Shown: positions 41,903 through 55,520, counted from the stretch's first letter. The stretch: 64,000 nt of DNA from Taxillus chinensis (GCA_023512835.1 CM042090.1:18320356-18384355); one strand, 5' to 3'. Made by a program: numbers and translations. The notes: generated from the sequence alone by a model not told the origin.

Positions 41903-44689
41903 TAATTATGTTTCAATTAAGAAAGTGGCACACCAGAGACCACTCTCATATCAAAACACGCTGTCAGATTTCCATCGACACTAGCATGAAAAATCTAAGA
42001 AACTGTATTGGTTATAATGAATTGGAGAGCATGCGCATGCAGAAGAGAAGAATCAAGCTGCTGCTGGCTGGCTGCTCCTGTTGGGTTATTCATAGGAAAA
42101 GCACAGAGTACTGAAGGCTGGTTCGCAAGGCAACTCAAGTGAAGTCGATGATGATGAAGCCATATGATTCTCATATTGGTGTTTTCAACGCATAGCATAT
42201 ATAATGATGGGCGCAGAAGCAAGTAGCTCAATTATGTCAATAATGAAAATGTTAACACAGTAAACGGACGTGAGCCGTGGCAGTGGACTTAGATAGATCA
42301 CTACTCTGCTCGCTCCATTTGCTGTCGTGGTTATTTTTTTCCCCCTTTTTCAAAAAGAGCCCAGAAACCCACTAAAATTTGTACATTCTGGCCCACTTTC
42401 TTTCTAAGATGGGCATACCCAAATAATCACGAACGTTTGTTATCTAGCAGGCCCAATAATCACGTTTGTCCGCTGGTAGTAGTCAATTCGAAGACTACCA
42501 TGCGTGCGTGGTTACTAAACAACATCAACACAAACCAACACATAATAATCGAATATGATTTGGAATAAACACAGACTCCAACAATGCCCAAGGTGGGACA
42601 TCTTCAACTTGTCCAGGTGTATATGGGCCCTGTGGCCCATTTGAGCCCATGACCTACCTTGGGCTGAGGCCGATAGAATTGTAAGAGAAATACCTTTTTC
42701 GAGCTGCTGGTAAAATTCTGTTTTAAAATATAATTTTAAAAAACTAAAAAGGACGCATTGTTGACACAAAAATTTGGTAAAAAAATAATTTTCTGTTGTT
42801 TTATGTCGAACTGTTATAAAAAACGTATATTCTTGACAATAGGAAAAGCTAACACTAAAACAATATATGTAGTAATTAAACCATTAATTTTTCACTTGCA
42901 TATATAATTATTTGGTATATAAAACAATATATGTAGTAAAACATGAATTGATCGACGGATTTTGACCTTTTTAATTGTCACGAAACAAATGAACCACAGC
43001 TTTAATGGTTCAAGTAGTTGATGTGAAAACATACGGAATAAGTCATGTAATTTGATATTTATAATTGGAACATTCATTAAATTAAATATAACACTATAAT
43101 ATTTGCATTAACTTTACTACAATCTAAGAACACTAGTAGCAGATTTCATATAAAAGTCTGTTTTCATATATTTAGAGAAAAAAAAATTAAAAGTCATAAA
43201 ATTATTCTCAGCAGATGTCCTTTATTTAATTTTCTCTATATGATTTATACAGTTGCTCCATATATTAGGAACCACAATTTATTCCATATAATTATCAACT
43301 CATATTTAAAATTTTTCTTATCACATATTTCCTTCATGTTTATGATAACATTAATTTTTATTTTATATTAAATTATAACAAATATTATTAAATAAAATAA
43401 GTGTATAAAATATTACTTAAATAATATAGACGATGATTTAGGCGTATATTCGTATAGGAAAATAAGAAATAGATTAAAATTATAATTTTAAGAGAACTTA
43501 CTGTTATTGTTATTAAAATTATGATTTAGGAAAGTTGTTATTGTTATTAGTATTATTATTACTTTAAACTTCAACTATGGCACTTTAAACTTAGACCTAA
43601 TTTAAAAATCTCGACATACTTAATTAACTAAAATGATTTAGATAAAATTAAATTTCAACATATCACTTTATATAATTATATTATAATGGTGTATCATTTA
43701 TTATTTTTAGTTAATTATAAAATTTTAAATGTATTCTTATTTATGATAATGACCGGTGAAAGTGATGTTAGGATTTTAAACCAATAAAAATATGATGTGG
43801 TATTCGTTAAAATTTTATTTAAATTCATATAAATTTTTTTTTTTAGAATTTTTATTATAACTGATATATTAAAAATTAAATTTAATTATAACTTTTAAAT
43901 GCACTGCGCTTACAAAAAGAGAAGTTTTATATATTTTTAAAAAGCACAAAAACATAAAAAATATTTTGCGTCGTACAAAATAATAAATGAAAGCGTGCGT
44001 CAACAAAAACTTTTCATGTGGATTTTCAGGGCATTTTTATGATTATAATTGCCTGTCCTAAACATTTGATTATTTATTAATATTTTTACGCAAGCTAGAT
44101 TCTTTGTGTGGAGTGAGTGAGGCCAGAGATCGAGTACGGACCCCAGAAGCAACGCCGTAACTAATAGGCAGCGGCAGGCGGTGATGGTACCAAAGATTCT
44201 GTCATTGATCTATCCCTGCTTCATCTCAGTATGTCTGCGGCCTGCCTGCCGCCGCTGGCTCCACCCTCCCTCGGGGGACCGACGCTCGTATTGTCATTTT
44301 CTTTCTCGCACCCAAACGGTCACTCTGTCAGATGTGATGTGACACCCACGCGCTCGCTTTTATGTCCCCTTCATCGTCGCTGTCGCGGCCTATCCGATTT
44401 CTTGTCCCTCTCTCGCTTGTCTCGCAGCATCGTTGACCGGTCAAACTCACAGTTGCAGCTTTCCAGCCCTTTTGATACGAGAGAATATGATGCGAATAGA
44501 TGGAATAAAATTTCTCCGTAACTTGATTCTCCATTATCAAATTTCGTGAACTTTTATAAATCATTCTCGATTATCAGAGCAGACCGAGTCTCTGTTTAGT
44601 GCTCGGGGGTTGGTGGTGTTCCGTATAAATATTTGGCAAACTCACTAATAATTTAAAAAAATATGAATGGTTTGACATACTGCAACCAT

Positions 44690-44948
44690 GTGAAGCTCCT
44701 TGGTGTCATGATTGGTTTTGCTTTGCGTCGCCTGAACTTGCGGTTGCTACGACTGATTCGTGAATCTTGATCGTGCAGGTGATGGTTGTGGTCTTGGTCA
44801 CGGTAGTAGAAGATATCTTTGCATTCGGCGCCGGCCGGGTAGGCCGCGGTAGACTGGGTTTGCGCAGAATAGAAACTGAACCCGGGCGTGGTGGCTGCCT
44901 GGCCAACGACGGCGGTGGCGTTGGACGGACCACATCTATTCTGAATAA
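44690..44948 (-). pseudogene. Unidentified coding-like GC-rich fragment
   Basis: On the minus strand a frame runs from about 44948, just after an acceptor-like TTTATTCAG, without a stop past 44690. It reads VVGQAATTPGFSFYSAQTQ, then STAAYPAGAECKDIFYYRDQ, then DHNHHLHDQDSRISRSNRKF. Third codon positions are strongly G/C, unlike the AT-rich surroundings, which suggests a past or present coding exon. It has no start codon near its beginning, and below 44690 it runs into AT-rich sequence. I do not recognise the family. It may be a truncated gene copy, one exon of a missed gene, or a captured fragment in a mobile element. Confidence 0.3.
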
Positions 44949-44953
44949 AGTGT

Positions 44954-44985
<32 letters not shown>

Positions 44986-47900
44986 TATAGTGGTACATTA
45001 ATTGTGAGATTTAGAAAACTGTATGTATTTTTGATACATTTTTATTTTTAAATTTTATAAATTATGATAATTTTATCATTAGTGTTTTAATATGATAGGG
45101 ATTAATTTATTTTTAAAAATAATGTTGGGAGTCATAAATGTACTCTAATAATATGGAATGATAAAAGAACAAACTTTACTAATGGCCTCAATATTAACAT
45201 ACTTGAATTATAATTTGGAATCCGCACACGCTTGGGTTGCCACTCTCACATGGGCAGTAATTTGGTTGCTCCACGCACGCATTGGATACAGTCTCCAGCT
45301 GTCAAATTCGACCTCAAATTCGCTGTCGGGGCTTGTTTTGAAATACCCACCTCAGGTTCAGAATCGTCGCCGTTTGAGATTCGATAGGCCGTTGAATTTG
45401 TGTCTGATTTGTTATTATATTATTTGTCTGGGTCTGGGCTTGCCCTGCTTCCTCTCGTGGTTGGGCCTTGTTGACACAAAATTTCTGCATGCACCCATTC
45501 CAATTGGAGCTTGACCAGATCTAACATGGGCCGGGCCAGAAATTTATTCACAACGGTATTTATTTTAATTATTTACGGATGAAATCGTCGGCTGAGATTT
45601 TTTTCTTTTTTCTTTTTTTAAAATGTAAAATGGCTGGTGGGTATGGTGAAGAAAATATCAAAATATGTGATACACACAGAAGTCAAGGAGATAGAAAGGA
45701 GGGGCAGCAGATGTTGTCTTTGTCCGGCTTTATTTATTTGTGTTTGCACCTAATTAGTTATTTATTTATTTAAAAAAAAAGAGATAAGGTTGATATCAGA
45801 CATGTAAGGAAAGCAGGCATTAGTTTTATTTTTTATTAATTTTTTAAGCATTAGGTTACAAAGAGTTTTTCTTTTCTTTTTTCACTTTGAAAAAAGATAA
45901 TATATTCAAACAAACAAGTATAATAAATCATCTATCAAGCATGGATTGGAGAGCTAAATTGGAAAAAAAAAAAAAAAAAACCTTCAAACATCTACGTTAA
46001 AGTGACTACTCGAACTCCTTCGTAATTTCATATATTACTATCGTTGCCCTACAATTATAGATGACCCTGACAAAAGCAGAAAAAGTAAACAATTTCTATG
46101 TCGGAAGTAAGAACGTATTTTAAAAATTGAATATCATAAAAATAAAAATAAAATAAAATATATAGTATGGGTTCAAAACTAAATTTTAAAAAATAAATTA
46201 TTTGAGTCTTCCATCAAAACTATACTTAAATTTAAAAATTATGAATAATTATGAATAATTTTTTAAAATAATTATACAATTCACTTATTTGAAATTTTAA
46301 ATAATTTTAAAAATAATCACAAACCAAACGTAGACACAGACTTATATAAAAAACGATGCAATTAATGAATTGTTATTATTATTACTTTTTATTTATTTAC
46401 TTTTGGTTTCATTCACAAAATCACAAACCGTCAATGAATTGATGTATGCGCGGAGGCCATCTGATAAGACGACTGATGGATTGGTGGGTCTAGTTTCATC
46501 ATTTTGCTATTTGTTTTTGTTAAAATAATTTCAACCCAGATCGATTATTCTTTATTTCCTGGAATCCCGTTGATATGTGCCCTACAAAATTTCATGGGAA
46601 AATCCCCAAATCAGCGCTTCAAATTTATATAATTTCAATTTTCAACATCGACACAGTCGAAATCAGATAACTCTTACGTTTTTTTTGTTTTGTTTTTTTT
46701 GTTTTTGTTGGGCTTCTCTTAACCTTAATAATTTCGTCAAATAATAATTGAGAAACTATTCAACATCTTGTTAAGGCTGTTTGGGTAAGTAACAAGTTAT
46801 CCGAGTTTAACATGGTAAACTGACAATACTCAATCTTCCCAAGGACTAGGAAATACGATTTTGCTGCTTTGGCTGGTGGTTTCTGTGCACCTGCTTTAAT
46901 CCATTATCAGCCATTGATTGATGTCGGGTCTGTTTGTGAATCTTTGACCGCGTCTCCTGAGCATTATATATATTTCCTAGGACAATAACGACATTCATGC
47001 GCAGTGTCAGTGCAAATGTGCAATTTTAGAGTTGGCAAAAATGGATGCTTTGTAATTATTAGCTAGGTAGATGTCATTCATTGAAGGCGTTCAGAGAGAC
47101 AATTTTAGAGACGATGGTAGGTGAGTGTCGCCTTGAAATTTTGCCCTCACGGTACAAACACCAAAATAAATCATGATTAGCAACACATAATCCAAAGATT
47201 AAAAAGAAAAGAAAAAGGACCCAAAGCCCAGATTGTTAATTGAATAATGAATGCAAATTACCTGTTCGGCTTTAGAGAAAGCTGATGCCATAAAGGGAAG
47301 AACGGCAATGATGGTGTCCAGATTATGAAATGAAATGTTGCTGGTCAAAGAAAGAGACCTCTTTTAGCATTATTGGAAAAATATTGAGCTGGCTTTTGCA
47401 CTTAAGCCAAGACCCAGCTAGGAAAAGAAGAAAAGTTCAATTTTATTAAATTTTTTATTTATTCATTTTTATATATATTAGGCCCCACCCCTCAAATATA
47501 GTAATGGAATTTTGGCAGATGATTCCAAAGATTATAATCATTAGATAAAACCCCACCTTCCCCTCCACATCCCTATTCCCTTCCCTCCATTCTTCACAAT
47601 CTCCATTCCAATTACAATTACAATTAAAAAAAACAAAAAAAAAAAAAAAAAACAGATGCAGTCCAACCAACCAAAAAAAAAAAACGAGTTCCTACACATT
47701 CTCCTTGCAAAGAGAATTTTTAATTGGTCCCTACCCGAGTCTTCTTTCATTATACCCCTTCCCTGTTTCACCCACTGACATTCTAAAAAGCTAAAGAAAC
47801 AAAACAAACCATCTCCACCACCCAAGCTGGCGGGCTTCTTTTTTCCCATCACACCCCACCCCCCCATTACACCCATTTTTATCCTCCCTTCTCCTTTTTC

Positions 47901-47988
47901 TTTTCCCGGGTTAACTCTTTCCCGCCATGCAAAATTTCACGTCTTAGGCAAGCATGAAGCATCGGAGAGACAAAGAGAGAAGAAAACT

Positions 47989-50900
47989 TCAGGCATCATG
48001 CCAAGCAGCAAAAACTGGGAAGTGAGTCATGGAGATGGCAGTAGCAGGCCTAAGCTCGGCAGCGGCAGCATTGGGGACCCATGAATTGTATGTCGCCGGT
48101 TTCACAAAGAGCTCCCCAGAGGGACCAGTCTTATCCGGGCTTCCTTCCCTAGAGCTGCCCAGGCTGGTCACCAGCGAGGACGAGTTGGAGAAGTGCGTCC
48201 CAAGCCTTGAGGATTCGTTCATCCCAATCTGCTGGCTCGACGAGTCGATCCAATTAAGATCTTGTAACGCCATGGGGAATGAGGACAGATTGCGGTTGTA
48301 ATTCCCAATGCTCAGTGACTTGTGCACAGCTGTTGATTCCCCATTGCAGCCATTTGGGGTCTGCTCCTGATACAGTGCCATCTTCCAATCCGAGACATTG
48401 TCGCCATCGTGACCATTTTCAGTTTGGTTAACAGCACTACTACGTAGCTCCTCGTTGTTCTGAGACGTTGTGTTGTAGTCTATGAGGCCATTTTCATTGT
48501 TGGGATCGGTCGCATCTTTGTTGCGCCTCGCAAGGTCCCCAGCTAGTAGAGAATTGCAGCCCATGATCCTCCCCACGTCATACCTCGTTATGTCAAAGTT
48601 GGTGACAGCATTCACCCCGCGGAACTTGATTGCTGCGATGTCATAGGCCTCGGCAGCTTCCTCTTGGGTGCCTAAAATCTTAAGCACTTTAGCATAGCAC
48701 CATCACATTGAGATCACAAGACAAAAAGGGCTCCTAACAAAAAATAATAGTTTTTTAGGATTGGATCATGGACTATATTTTTGGCCTGTCTTTCAAGATA
48801 ATGGAATCTAAGGAAACAGCCTTACAAAAAGTCATGCGAGAACGAGGCTTTTGAAAACCAGCAATGTGTTGTTCAGTCTTAAAGCGATTATATCATCAGC
48901 CTCGTTCAAAAGCAATCAGTAGTGGCAGGAAAAAGCAACAAGGCAGAGAATGTCCTAAAGATGTTCTTTAATATTCTTTTCAGCGCCAGCAAGAAATACA
49001 AAGTAGGAAAAGATAAGCACTAACCTAATATTTCGAACTTACATAATGACAATGATAATGATAATTAAACAAGATATTCAAAATCTAAAAAAAGTTTAGA
49101 GATTAGGAAACTTACTGAAGGTCCCAAGATAAAGGTCCTTGTTTCCTGCAACACGTCCAATCCGAGCTTGCCATCTTCCATGCTGGTGATGTCTGCAACA
49201 TAGAGGGAGAAGTCAGAAAGAAATTTCAGTTGTGTATTTGCAGAAGTAACAATCTGGTAAACCATCATGAGCTAAACCAAGAAAAACACCTAGTGACTCC
49301 TCTGTACATGGAAGCACCCCTGGAAAACCCACTGCTTCTCCTGCACAACTACTACGTATTAGAATTTTAGAATCTACCTCTAACTATACCGTGCATGTAA
49401 TTAGTCAAAAAAGTAACACCTTCTCAAGTGAGCTACAAATTCCTGTCGGCTCATGTTCTTCATTTCATCCAGCTCATCCCTGTAATTCTCCAGCTGCCAA
49501 AGGAGCACATTTATATATGAGAACTTAGCCACCGCTGAAAACCATAGCTAGGACGTAAGATCAAGTTCTTCCTAATTACCAAGAAATTGATGTGGGTTGA
49601 AGGCCCCCAATACTTGAGGGCCGCAAGATCGTAAGCTCTAGCTGCTTTCTCTTCCATATCATAACCCCCTGATTAAAACCCCACAAAACCAATTAGCCCC
49701 ACTGACATCCAAACAAAACATTTAAAGAAAAAAGAAAAAAGAAAGCTCATACAAATGTAAAATGTATATGGGTTATAAAACAAACATAACAAAGGCTTAC
49801 CCAAATAAACTGAAATCCAGCATTTGATTCGCGTAATGTGTCATCCAAAAGGGGATGTCCATGTGACCAATATCATTGAAGTCAAATAGACCCAAGAAAC
49901 CAAAAAACAAACCAAAAACAAAAAACAAAAAAACAAATACAAATGGACTTTGTTGTTTTTGACAAACCTTGTCTTCCTTTCCTAGTTTGGCCCTCCTTCT
50001 TGCAACTGTTATCCCAGAGGTGCGCTTCATATCTACCAGTCCATCTATGCCTGCCACAAATTTACAAACTGCACAAAGTCACACCAAAGCTCAAACACTA
50101 TAAATAAAATAAAACAAAACAAACAATTATTAAGATGATTTAACAAGCAAACCGTGTGACTCCTCTGTACTGCGAAGTCCGCTGCCCAAACGTGTCAATA
50201 GACTTCCTGTGAACGGTCGGCTTCTGCCCGACCACCTTGGACGCGCCTCTTTTCCTCACCACGTCCACGGCAGCGACCACCTCCGACCCTGTACCGGCTC
50301 CAGCTCCGGCGTCGGAGACTTGCGGCGGCGCAGTCGTCGCCGTGACGCAACTGGACTGCGAGCCGGGGCTCATCGACAGCGTCAGCGACTGCAAATCGCC
50401 GCTACCCAATCCACAGCTGCCGCTGCCGCCCACTTGCTGGCCGAGCGCGTCGAAGCTGGCTGCCATCGCCATCGACGCGATCTGAGCCTCGCAGTCTGCG
50501 AAGTGGGCCGTCTCGGCTTCTTCCTTTTCGGGACCTTGTTGGTGATAAAGCGCGTTGCTTCCCATATCGGAGAAATAAAGGTCCGAGGAATCGTCGTGTC
50601 TAACTGTATCCGGTCCTTCCGGCTGCTGCGGCGGAGGCTGGTAGAACATGCTGTCAAGGCTGAGTACCATTGACTCCCGCTGGTCGTGTCCGCCGTACTG
50701 CTGGTGTGCCTCCATGGAGGAACACCCCAGAAAGTCCTCCAGTTTTGGCGACCCCATTCCTGCAACAAAAAAAAATTAATAATAATGAGGAATAATAATT
50801 AACTAAATAAAATAAAGTGAAAAAAAATAAAATAAAGAGTCACCTTGGTGATGTTGGGAAGAAGTGTGGTGGTTGAGGGCTTCCATGACGGAAAATGGGG

Positions 50901-51180
50901 AGTGAAAGTAGGTGGCAGCGGAGGAGGCGTTTTCTGGGAAGGCGTAGGAGAGGCCAGCGGGGGAGGTGGGGAGGACATGGGGGCTGAGGAAGAAGTTGGT
51001 GGCGGCGGAGGAAGAGACTTGATGGTGATGATGGGAATGGGTTTGGTATTGATTATGGGGGGAGAGAGAAAAACCTAGCCAGTTGTTATCATTACTACTG
51101 TTATTGCTGCTGCTGTTGTTACTGTTGCCGCAACTGCTGTTGTTGTTGTTAATGTTGTTGTGATCATTCATGGACTTCAT
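47989..51180 (-). CDS. ANT: AINTEGUMENTA-type AP2/ERF transcription factor
   Basis: Nuclear regulator of organ growth and meristem competence. Exons (transcription order): 50844-51180, 50153-50759, 49968-50050, 49801-49809, 49580-49668, 49420-49493, 49290-49340, 49116-49192, 47989-48671 (2010 nt, 669 residues; Arabidopsis ANT is about 555). Two AP2 domains: R1 at about 309-375 ([47 protein letters not shown]), a linker [12 protein letters not shown], and R2 at about 411-474 ([45 protein letters not shown]). ANT-lineage marks: WLGFSLS at 34-40, SPKLEDFLG at 116-124, [33 protein letters not shown] before R1, and a C-terminus of FPVFAAW type. The AP2 part lacks damage. Oddities are an Asn/Ser-rich N-terminus (residues 7-33) and a long, Asn- and Ser-rich C-terminal region. 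ANT was chosen over AIL1/5/6 from these motifs. Confidence 0.96.
49801..49809 (-). other. ANT: 9-nt micro-exon of ANT
   Basis: TTTATTTGG on the minus strand, between acceptor TTTCAG and donor GTAAGC. With one base before and two after it encodes V-Y-L-G of the R1 domain (QVYLGGYD). Without it the reading frame stays open but three residues are lost. Nine-base exons at this place are known in ANT/AP2-family genes. Confidence 0.92.
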
Positions 51181-51464
51181 TTCTTCTTCTCTCTATCTCT
51201 CCGACCCTCTAACTAACTGTGTAGGTTTATGTAACTGGCGAAAAATGATTAGGCGCGTCGAGTGTGATAGCTAGCTAGTGAGATTAATTTGCGCCCGGCC
51301 GGAAGCAACCCAGCACTGCCATAGGGATATGTGCGGTCGTGGATGTAAGAAAGACACACCTCCTCGCTCGTTTTGTTTCTCTTCTCTTTGGCTGCGTGTG
51401 TGGGCTTGGCTCTAAATGATGATGGTTCACTTACTTCCCTCTTAAACCCTCCCAAAAACCCATA

Positions 51465-51497
51465 TGAGTGAGTGAGTGAGTGAGTGAGTGAGTGAGT
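51465..51497. repeat. (TGAG)8 microsatellite at the ANT transcription start
   Basis: Thirty-three bases of TGAG units (CTCA on the coding strand), about 285-315 bases upstream of the ANT start codon and directly downstream of its likely TATA box, so it would lie at or just after the transcription start. Confidence 0.9.
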
Positions 51498-51524
51498 CCA
51501 CAAACCCCAAACTAGAACAACTCA

Positions 51525-51532
51525 CTTATATA
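51525..51532 (-). promoter_or_regulatory. TATA box of ANT
   Basis: TATATAAG on the minus strand, about 345 bases upstream of the ANT start codon. Position and consensus fit a core promoter; the palindromic neighbourhood (CTTATATAAG) means orientation is set only by the gene. Confidence 0.5.
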
Positions 51533-54500
51533 AGCTCATAATGGCCTTGCTGCCTCATTTATCCTGAATCCCCGCAATTATTATCGAATACTCTCTCGTC
51601 CCTGGGCTGGCCCTCCAATTTCAAAAGTAGCGGGGTGTATATAAATGAGAAAATTTATTAGTGCGTGCAACTGCCGAAAATATGTCACTTCTACACATAA
51701 TTATATTTTATCAAATTTAAAAATAATTTATAATTTATTTTAAAAAAAAAAACGGCCAAGCCAGTGCGGGCAACATACTTGATCTGCAGTAATTCGGCTT
51801 AGTTTTTATATGAAATTTCAAATTTGTGTTTGGTCATAGATTTAAGTAAAGGTGACAATTGGACTCGTCAATGTACATAGATAACGATTAACGATAGCCA
51901 AGGAGTAAATAATAAACGTGTGTGGATAAAATTGCTGGCCCTTTTTTATAGTAACTCCATGCTTATGCTCGCCCGTAGGTGTCCTTTTTTATTTTTTCTT
52001 GCTATTTTATTTTCAATTATTAATTTATAAGTGCTTTTTTAAAAAAAAAACTATAAATATATAAAAAGTGACAAATAACAAATAAAAAAACATAATAATA
52101 TACAATGTTTATAAAATCTTATAAATAAATTTAATTTTAATATAATAGATTTATACACAAAAATGCATGGATGTATATGTATATATTATGAACTTTGTAT
52201 AAATATATTTATTTTTAATATTATATATATTATTACATTAATTGAACATTATTTTTTGAAAGAAAAAAAAGTGTGAGTACTCTAGGCAGGCGCATTTGTG
52301 CGCAAACAATTTTTTTTTTCCCCGTCAAGTATGATGTCTATTACCCATCCAAATGGCATGGGTTCTTATTGTAAGTTCCAGGTGCTAGTGGGAAAATTTT
52401 AAAAATGATTAAAAGTTATTTATTTATTTTAAACATTATTATAAATACATATATAAAATAAAATAAAGTTATCCTAATTTATGAAATTATTTAAAAATTC
52501 ACTCATAAATATTTTTAAAAAATTATGTTTTAGATTATATAATGATAATTTAATTCAAAAACAGAAATAGATTAATATTGTGCGTCACTCCTGATCCCAA
52601 GGATTGCCTGAAGGGTGGGTAGGTACGAGTCAAATGTATTTAGCCAACTTAATCCAGAGTTGTCTCAAGTATTCCTGACTCAAAATAATTTTACAAAGTG
52701 GATTGTAAAATAAAATCTTGCTTAGTAAGATGCTAGAAGTGATTATGGGCTCAAAAATGTTCATATTAAACATTATTCATGTCAAATGAAAAACATCTTC
52801 CTTTGCTTCATGCACAAAGATCCTCAGTAAATGTTCTAAAATTCTCTATAAAGTTAACCTTTCAAATTTAGCATGTGGATTAAGCAAAAAGCTTATTGAA
52901 TTGTTTCTTACTGAGTAGTACTCCAAATAGATTAAATAAATCTTTTAAAAACTCTACAAATATATGTTGATTACTACATTAAGATTTGTATAGACGATGT
53001 TTTGAATAAACGCCTTTGAAGTAAAACTTACTGGATAAATCGAATTATAAGATTACAAAGTTACTTTTCCCGAGTAAGTTTTCAAAAAACCACTTTCATG
53101 TTTTTTTCTCGACTACACATTTACTCATTTCACGGTTACAGGTTAATTATTACGGCAGCCCCATTATGCACGCAATAAGGCTCTGCAAAGGTTGGCCTCA
53201 TATTTCTTACCCTTTTAAAACTTCTATGAATTCAAATTGGATGTATGTGGCTGTCACACATGGCTACAAAACACAATTTTATTAAACAAATATCAAGTAT
53301 ATATCATTTTAATTGTACCCTTTGCTTTCTTTTGATTCTTTTTTCTTGGTTGATTTGTTGATTTTTTTTCCCAATTTTATGTTTTTTTTTATAGTTTTCA
53401 GTTACTGTAATTTCCTTTAATTTGGGCAATTAAAGTTATGAATGGTTCCCTAACAATGATTTGGTGACCCATTTTGGTTGAATAATATTATTTTTAAAAT
53501 CATATAATTTAAAATTATTAATACATAATATAAATTCATTTAAGTTTACAAATCTAGAAGTAATTATATTGTTTAAAAATAATATTATATAATCAAACAA
53601 AATTCAGCTTTTCACTACTTTCCTATTCATATTACTCTATCCAGGTAAAGATGATTTATCATTACATCCAACACGTAGCATGAAATACTTGAAAATGAAT
53701 GACCATAAGATTTTAATTAATTGTAAGACAAAACAATTTTAATTGCAAGATCATAAATCTCAAAGTTTTTGAACAAACATAATGCGTCGGTATACTAGTT
53801 AAATCTAGGTATCTTTAAATATGACATGAACAAAAAATGGCACAAGTTAACCCTAAGATAACGCGGAAAACATATGGAAAAGGAAAAGCATGGCAGAAAA
53901 AGTATAGAAATGTAATTTTTCTTTGCTTAATTGGCATAGAAAATTTTAAATTCTGCACAAAAAGTGTCTCAAAATTCGTATATAATTTACATACCAAATT
54001 GGCATGAATTTGGGCAGAAACCAAACAGTGCTATGCGGGCACAACTTTTTTGTTTGATGACAAAATAATAATAATAAAAAAGTTTAATATTATAATGTAA
54101 AATACGTTTCCTTCTCTTTTTTTTATATTAACCAACCATACTCATTTTTTATTTTTTTTCTATCTATTTTCCTTTCTATCTCTTTTTTCCTATCCTTTTT
54201 CTATAGCTTACAAAGCAGAGGGTAAAAGTTTGAGTGTCATTTGCCTATTGAGTTAATTAACCTTTTTTGGCAAGAAATGGCATAACATGGGAGCTTATTT
54301 CAAAAAGTAAAAATACAAAGTTTATGAGCAAACAATAATCAATAAAGTCCTAATATGTACTTTGAATGAAGAGTGGTAAATGATAAACACGGTAAAATAC
54401 TATTACTTGAAAAAAATGTTATATTATTAAATAAAGTAGTTAAATATTTTAATAAATTTATTTACATAAAACATTAATGATTATAAATTATATTTGCAAT

Positions 54501-55334
54501 TTATGTGTTTGTAAATTTATAAACTTTAAATCAAAATTATATTGGCGGCTAAAACTAAATTATAGTGGCCAGTTAAATTTAATCAAAATTATATATATAT
54601 ATATAAATGGCGGCTAAAACTTATATTTTCTGCACGGGGACTAATGATTTGCATGGATAGGAGTCATTCTAATATGGGGGACAGATTTTCTAATGGGAAA
54701 TGATTTAGTTGCATGGACACTGATGAAAGAGGCTCCAGTCGGCCACCAAGAGGGAGAACTGTTGTGCTCTGAGGTGGTGGGGGTGTGGGAAGAGATGGAT
54801 TCAGGCAAAGACGAGCAAAAATATATCATTGTTACTCAGAAGCAATTATAATAGCACGGAGGATCCATGTACACGTGACTTTATTTCACAGTAATATAAA
54901 ATCGCAAAAAAAATTAAGACAGTATAAAAAAAACACAGAGAGAAAGTAATTTAAAAAAAAAATAATTAAAAAGGCCGTAATTATGAAAAAGCGATTTATT
55001 TATTTATTCGTAACAGTAAAAAACAGTTACAGAGGAAAAACAAGAAGAAGAAGAAGAAGAAGAAAATGTTGTACTGTGTGCGGGACAGTTGGATTTGTAC
55101 GAAAACGCATCAATTAACAACAGCGGCAACAGTAATTAATATATGATATTTACCCCCTAAAAGATACTGGAGAAGTGAGTAAATAATTAAAAAAAAAAAA
55201 ATCAACCCCCAGCTCAATGATTTTCGTACTGTTCCCTTCCATCACATACACATGTGAATTCTGATGTGACGGTGCGTCCAATTTCAGCGGACTTTCAATA
55301 AATTAAATCCTGACAATGTCCAAACGTGCGGTTT

Positions 55335-55520
55335 CGTCCAAACCCATTTCACGGTTAAAAACAAGAACATGTAAATGGCGTTCAACTTCACACGACAATG
55401 GTGTGTCGAATAGAAATTTACTCAAGAATAAGAGTAAATTAACGGTCACTTTAATATCGTCCAAACCCATTTCACGGTTAAACTATGACGGTTAAATTTA
55501 ACGGTCACTTTAGCCCATTT
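55335..55520. repeat. Shuffled short direct repeats
   Basis: A 25-base string beginning CGTCCAAACCCATTTCACGG occurs exactly at 55335-55359 and 55458-55482. A second string, TTAACGGTCACTTTA, occurs at 55439 and again at about 55498, on either side of the second copy of the first. The order suggests local duplication and rearrangement. Confidence 0.75.

Larger units (their letters stand above)
39300..47988. other. Long intergenic spacer between bHLH and ANT genes
   Basis: About 8.7 kb without a gene I can support. It contains the bHLH promoter region at the left, a (TTG)n run at about 39969-39990, CT-rich tracts near 40208, an approximately 50-bp tandem repeat at 41.8 kb, a GC-rich island at 44.1-44.95 kb with a coding-like fragment, and poly-A runs near 47.6 kb. 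Frames such as 39746-40246 (-) and 45158-45514 (+) lack family resemblance. Confidence 0.55.

Noticed and set aside
42001..42260. Possible small-RNA hairpin near GCTGCTGCTGGCTGGCTGC
   Set aside because: No convincing long inverted repeat and no match to microRNA sequences I know.
50209..50673. 154-codon + strand frame
   Set aside because: Antisense to ANT exon 2, which carries clear ANT motifs.
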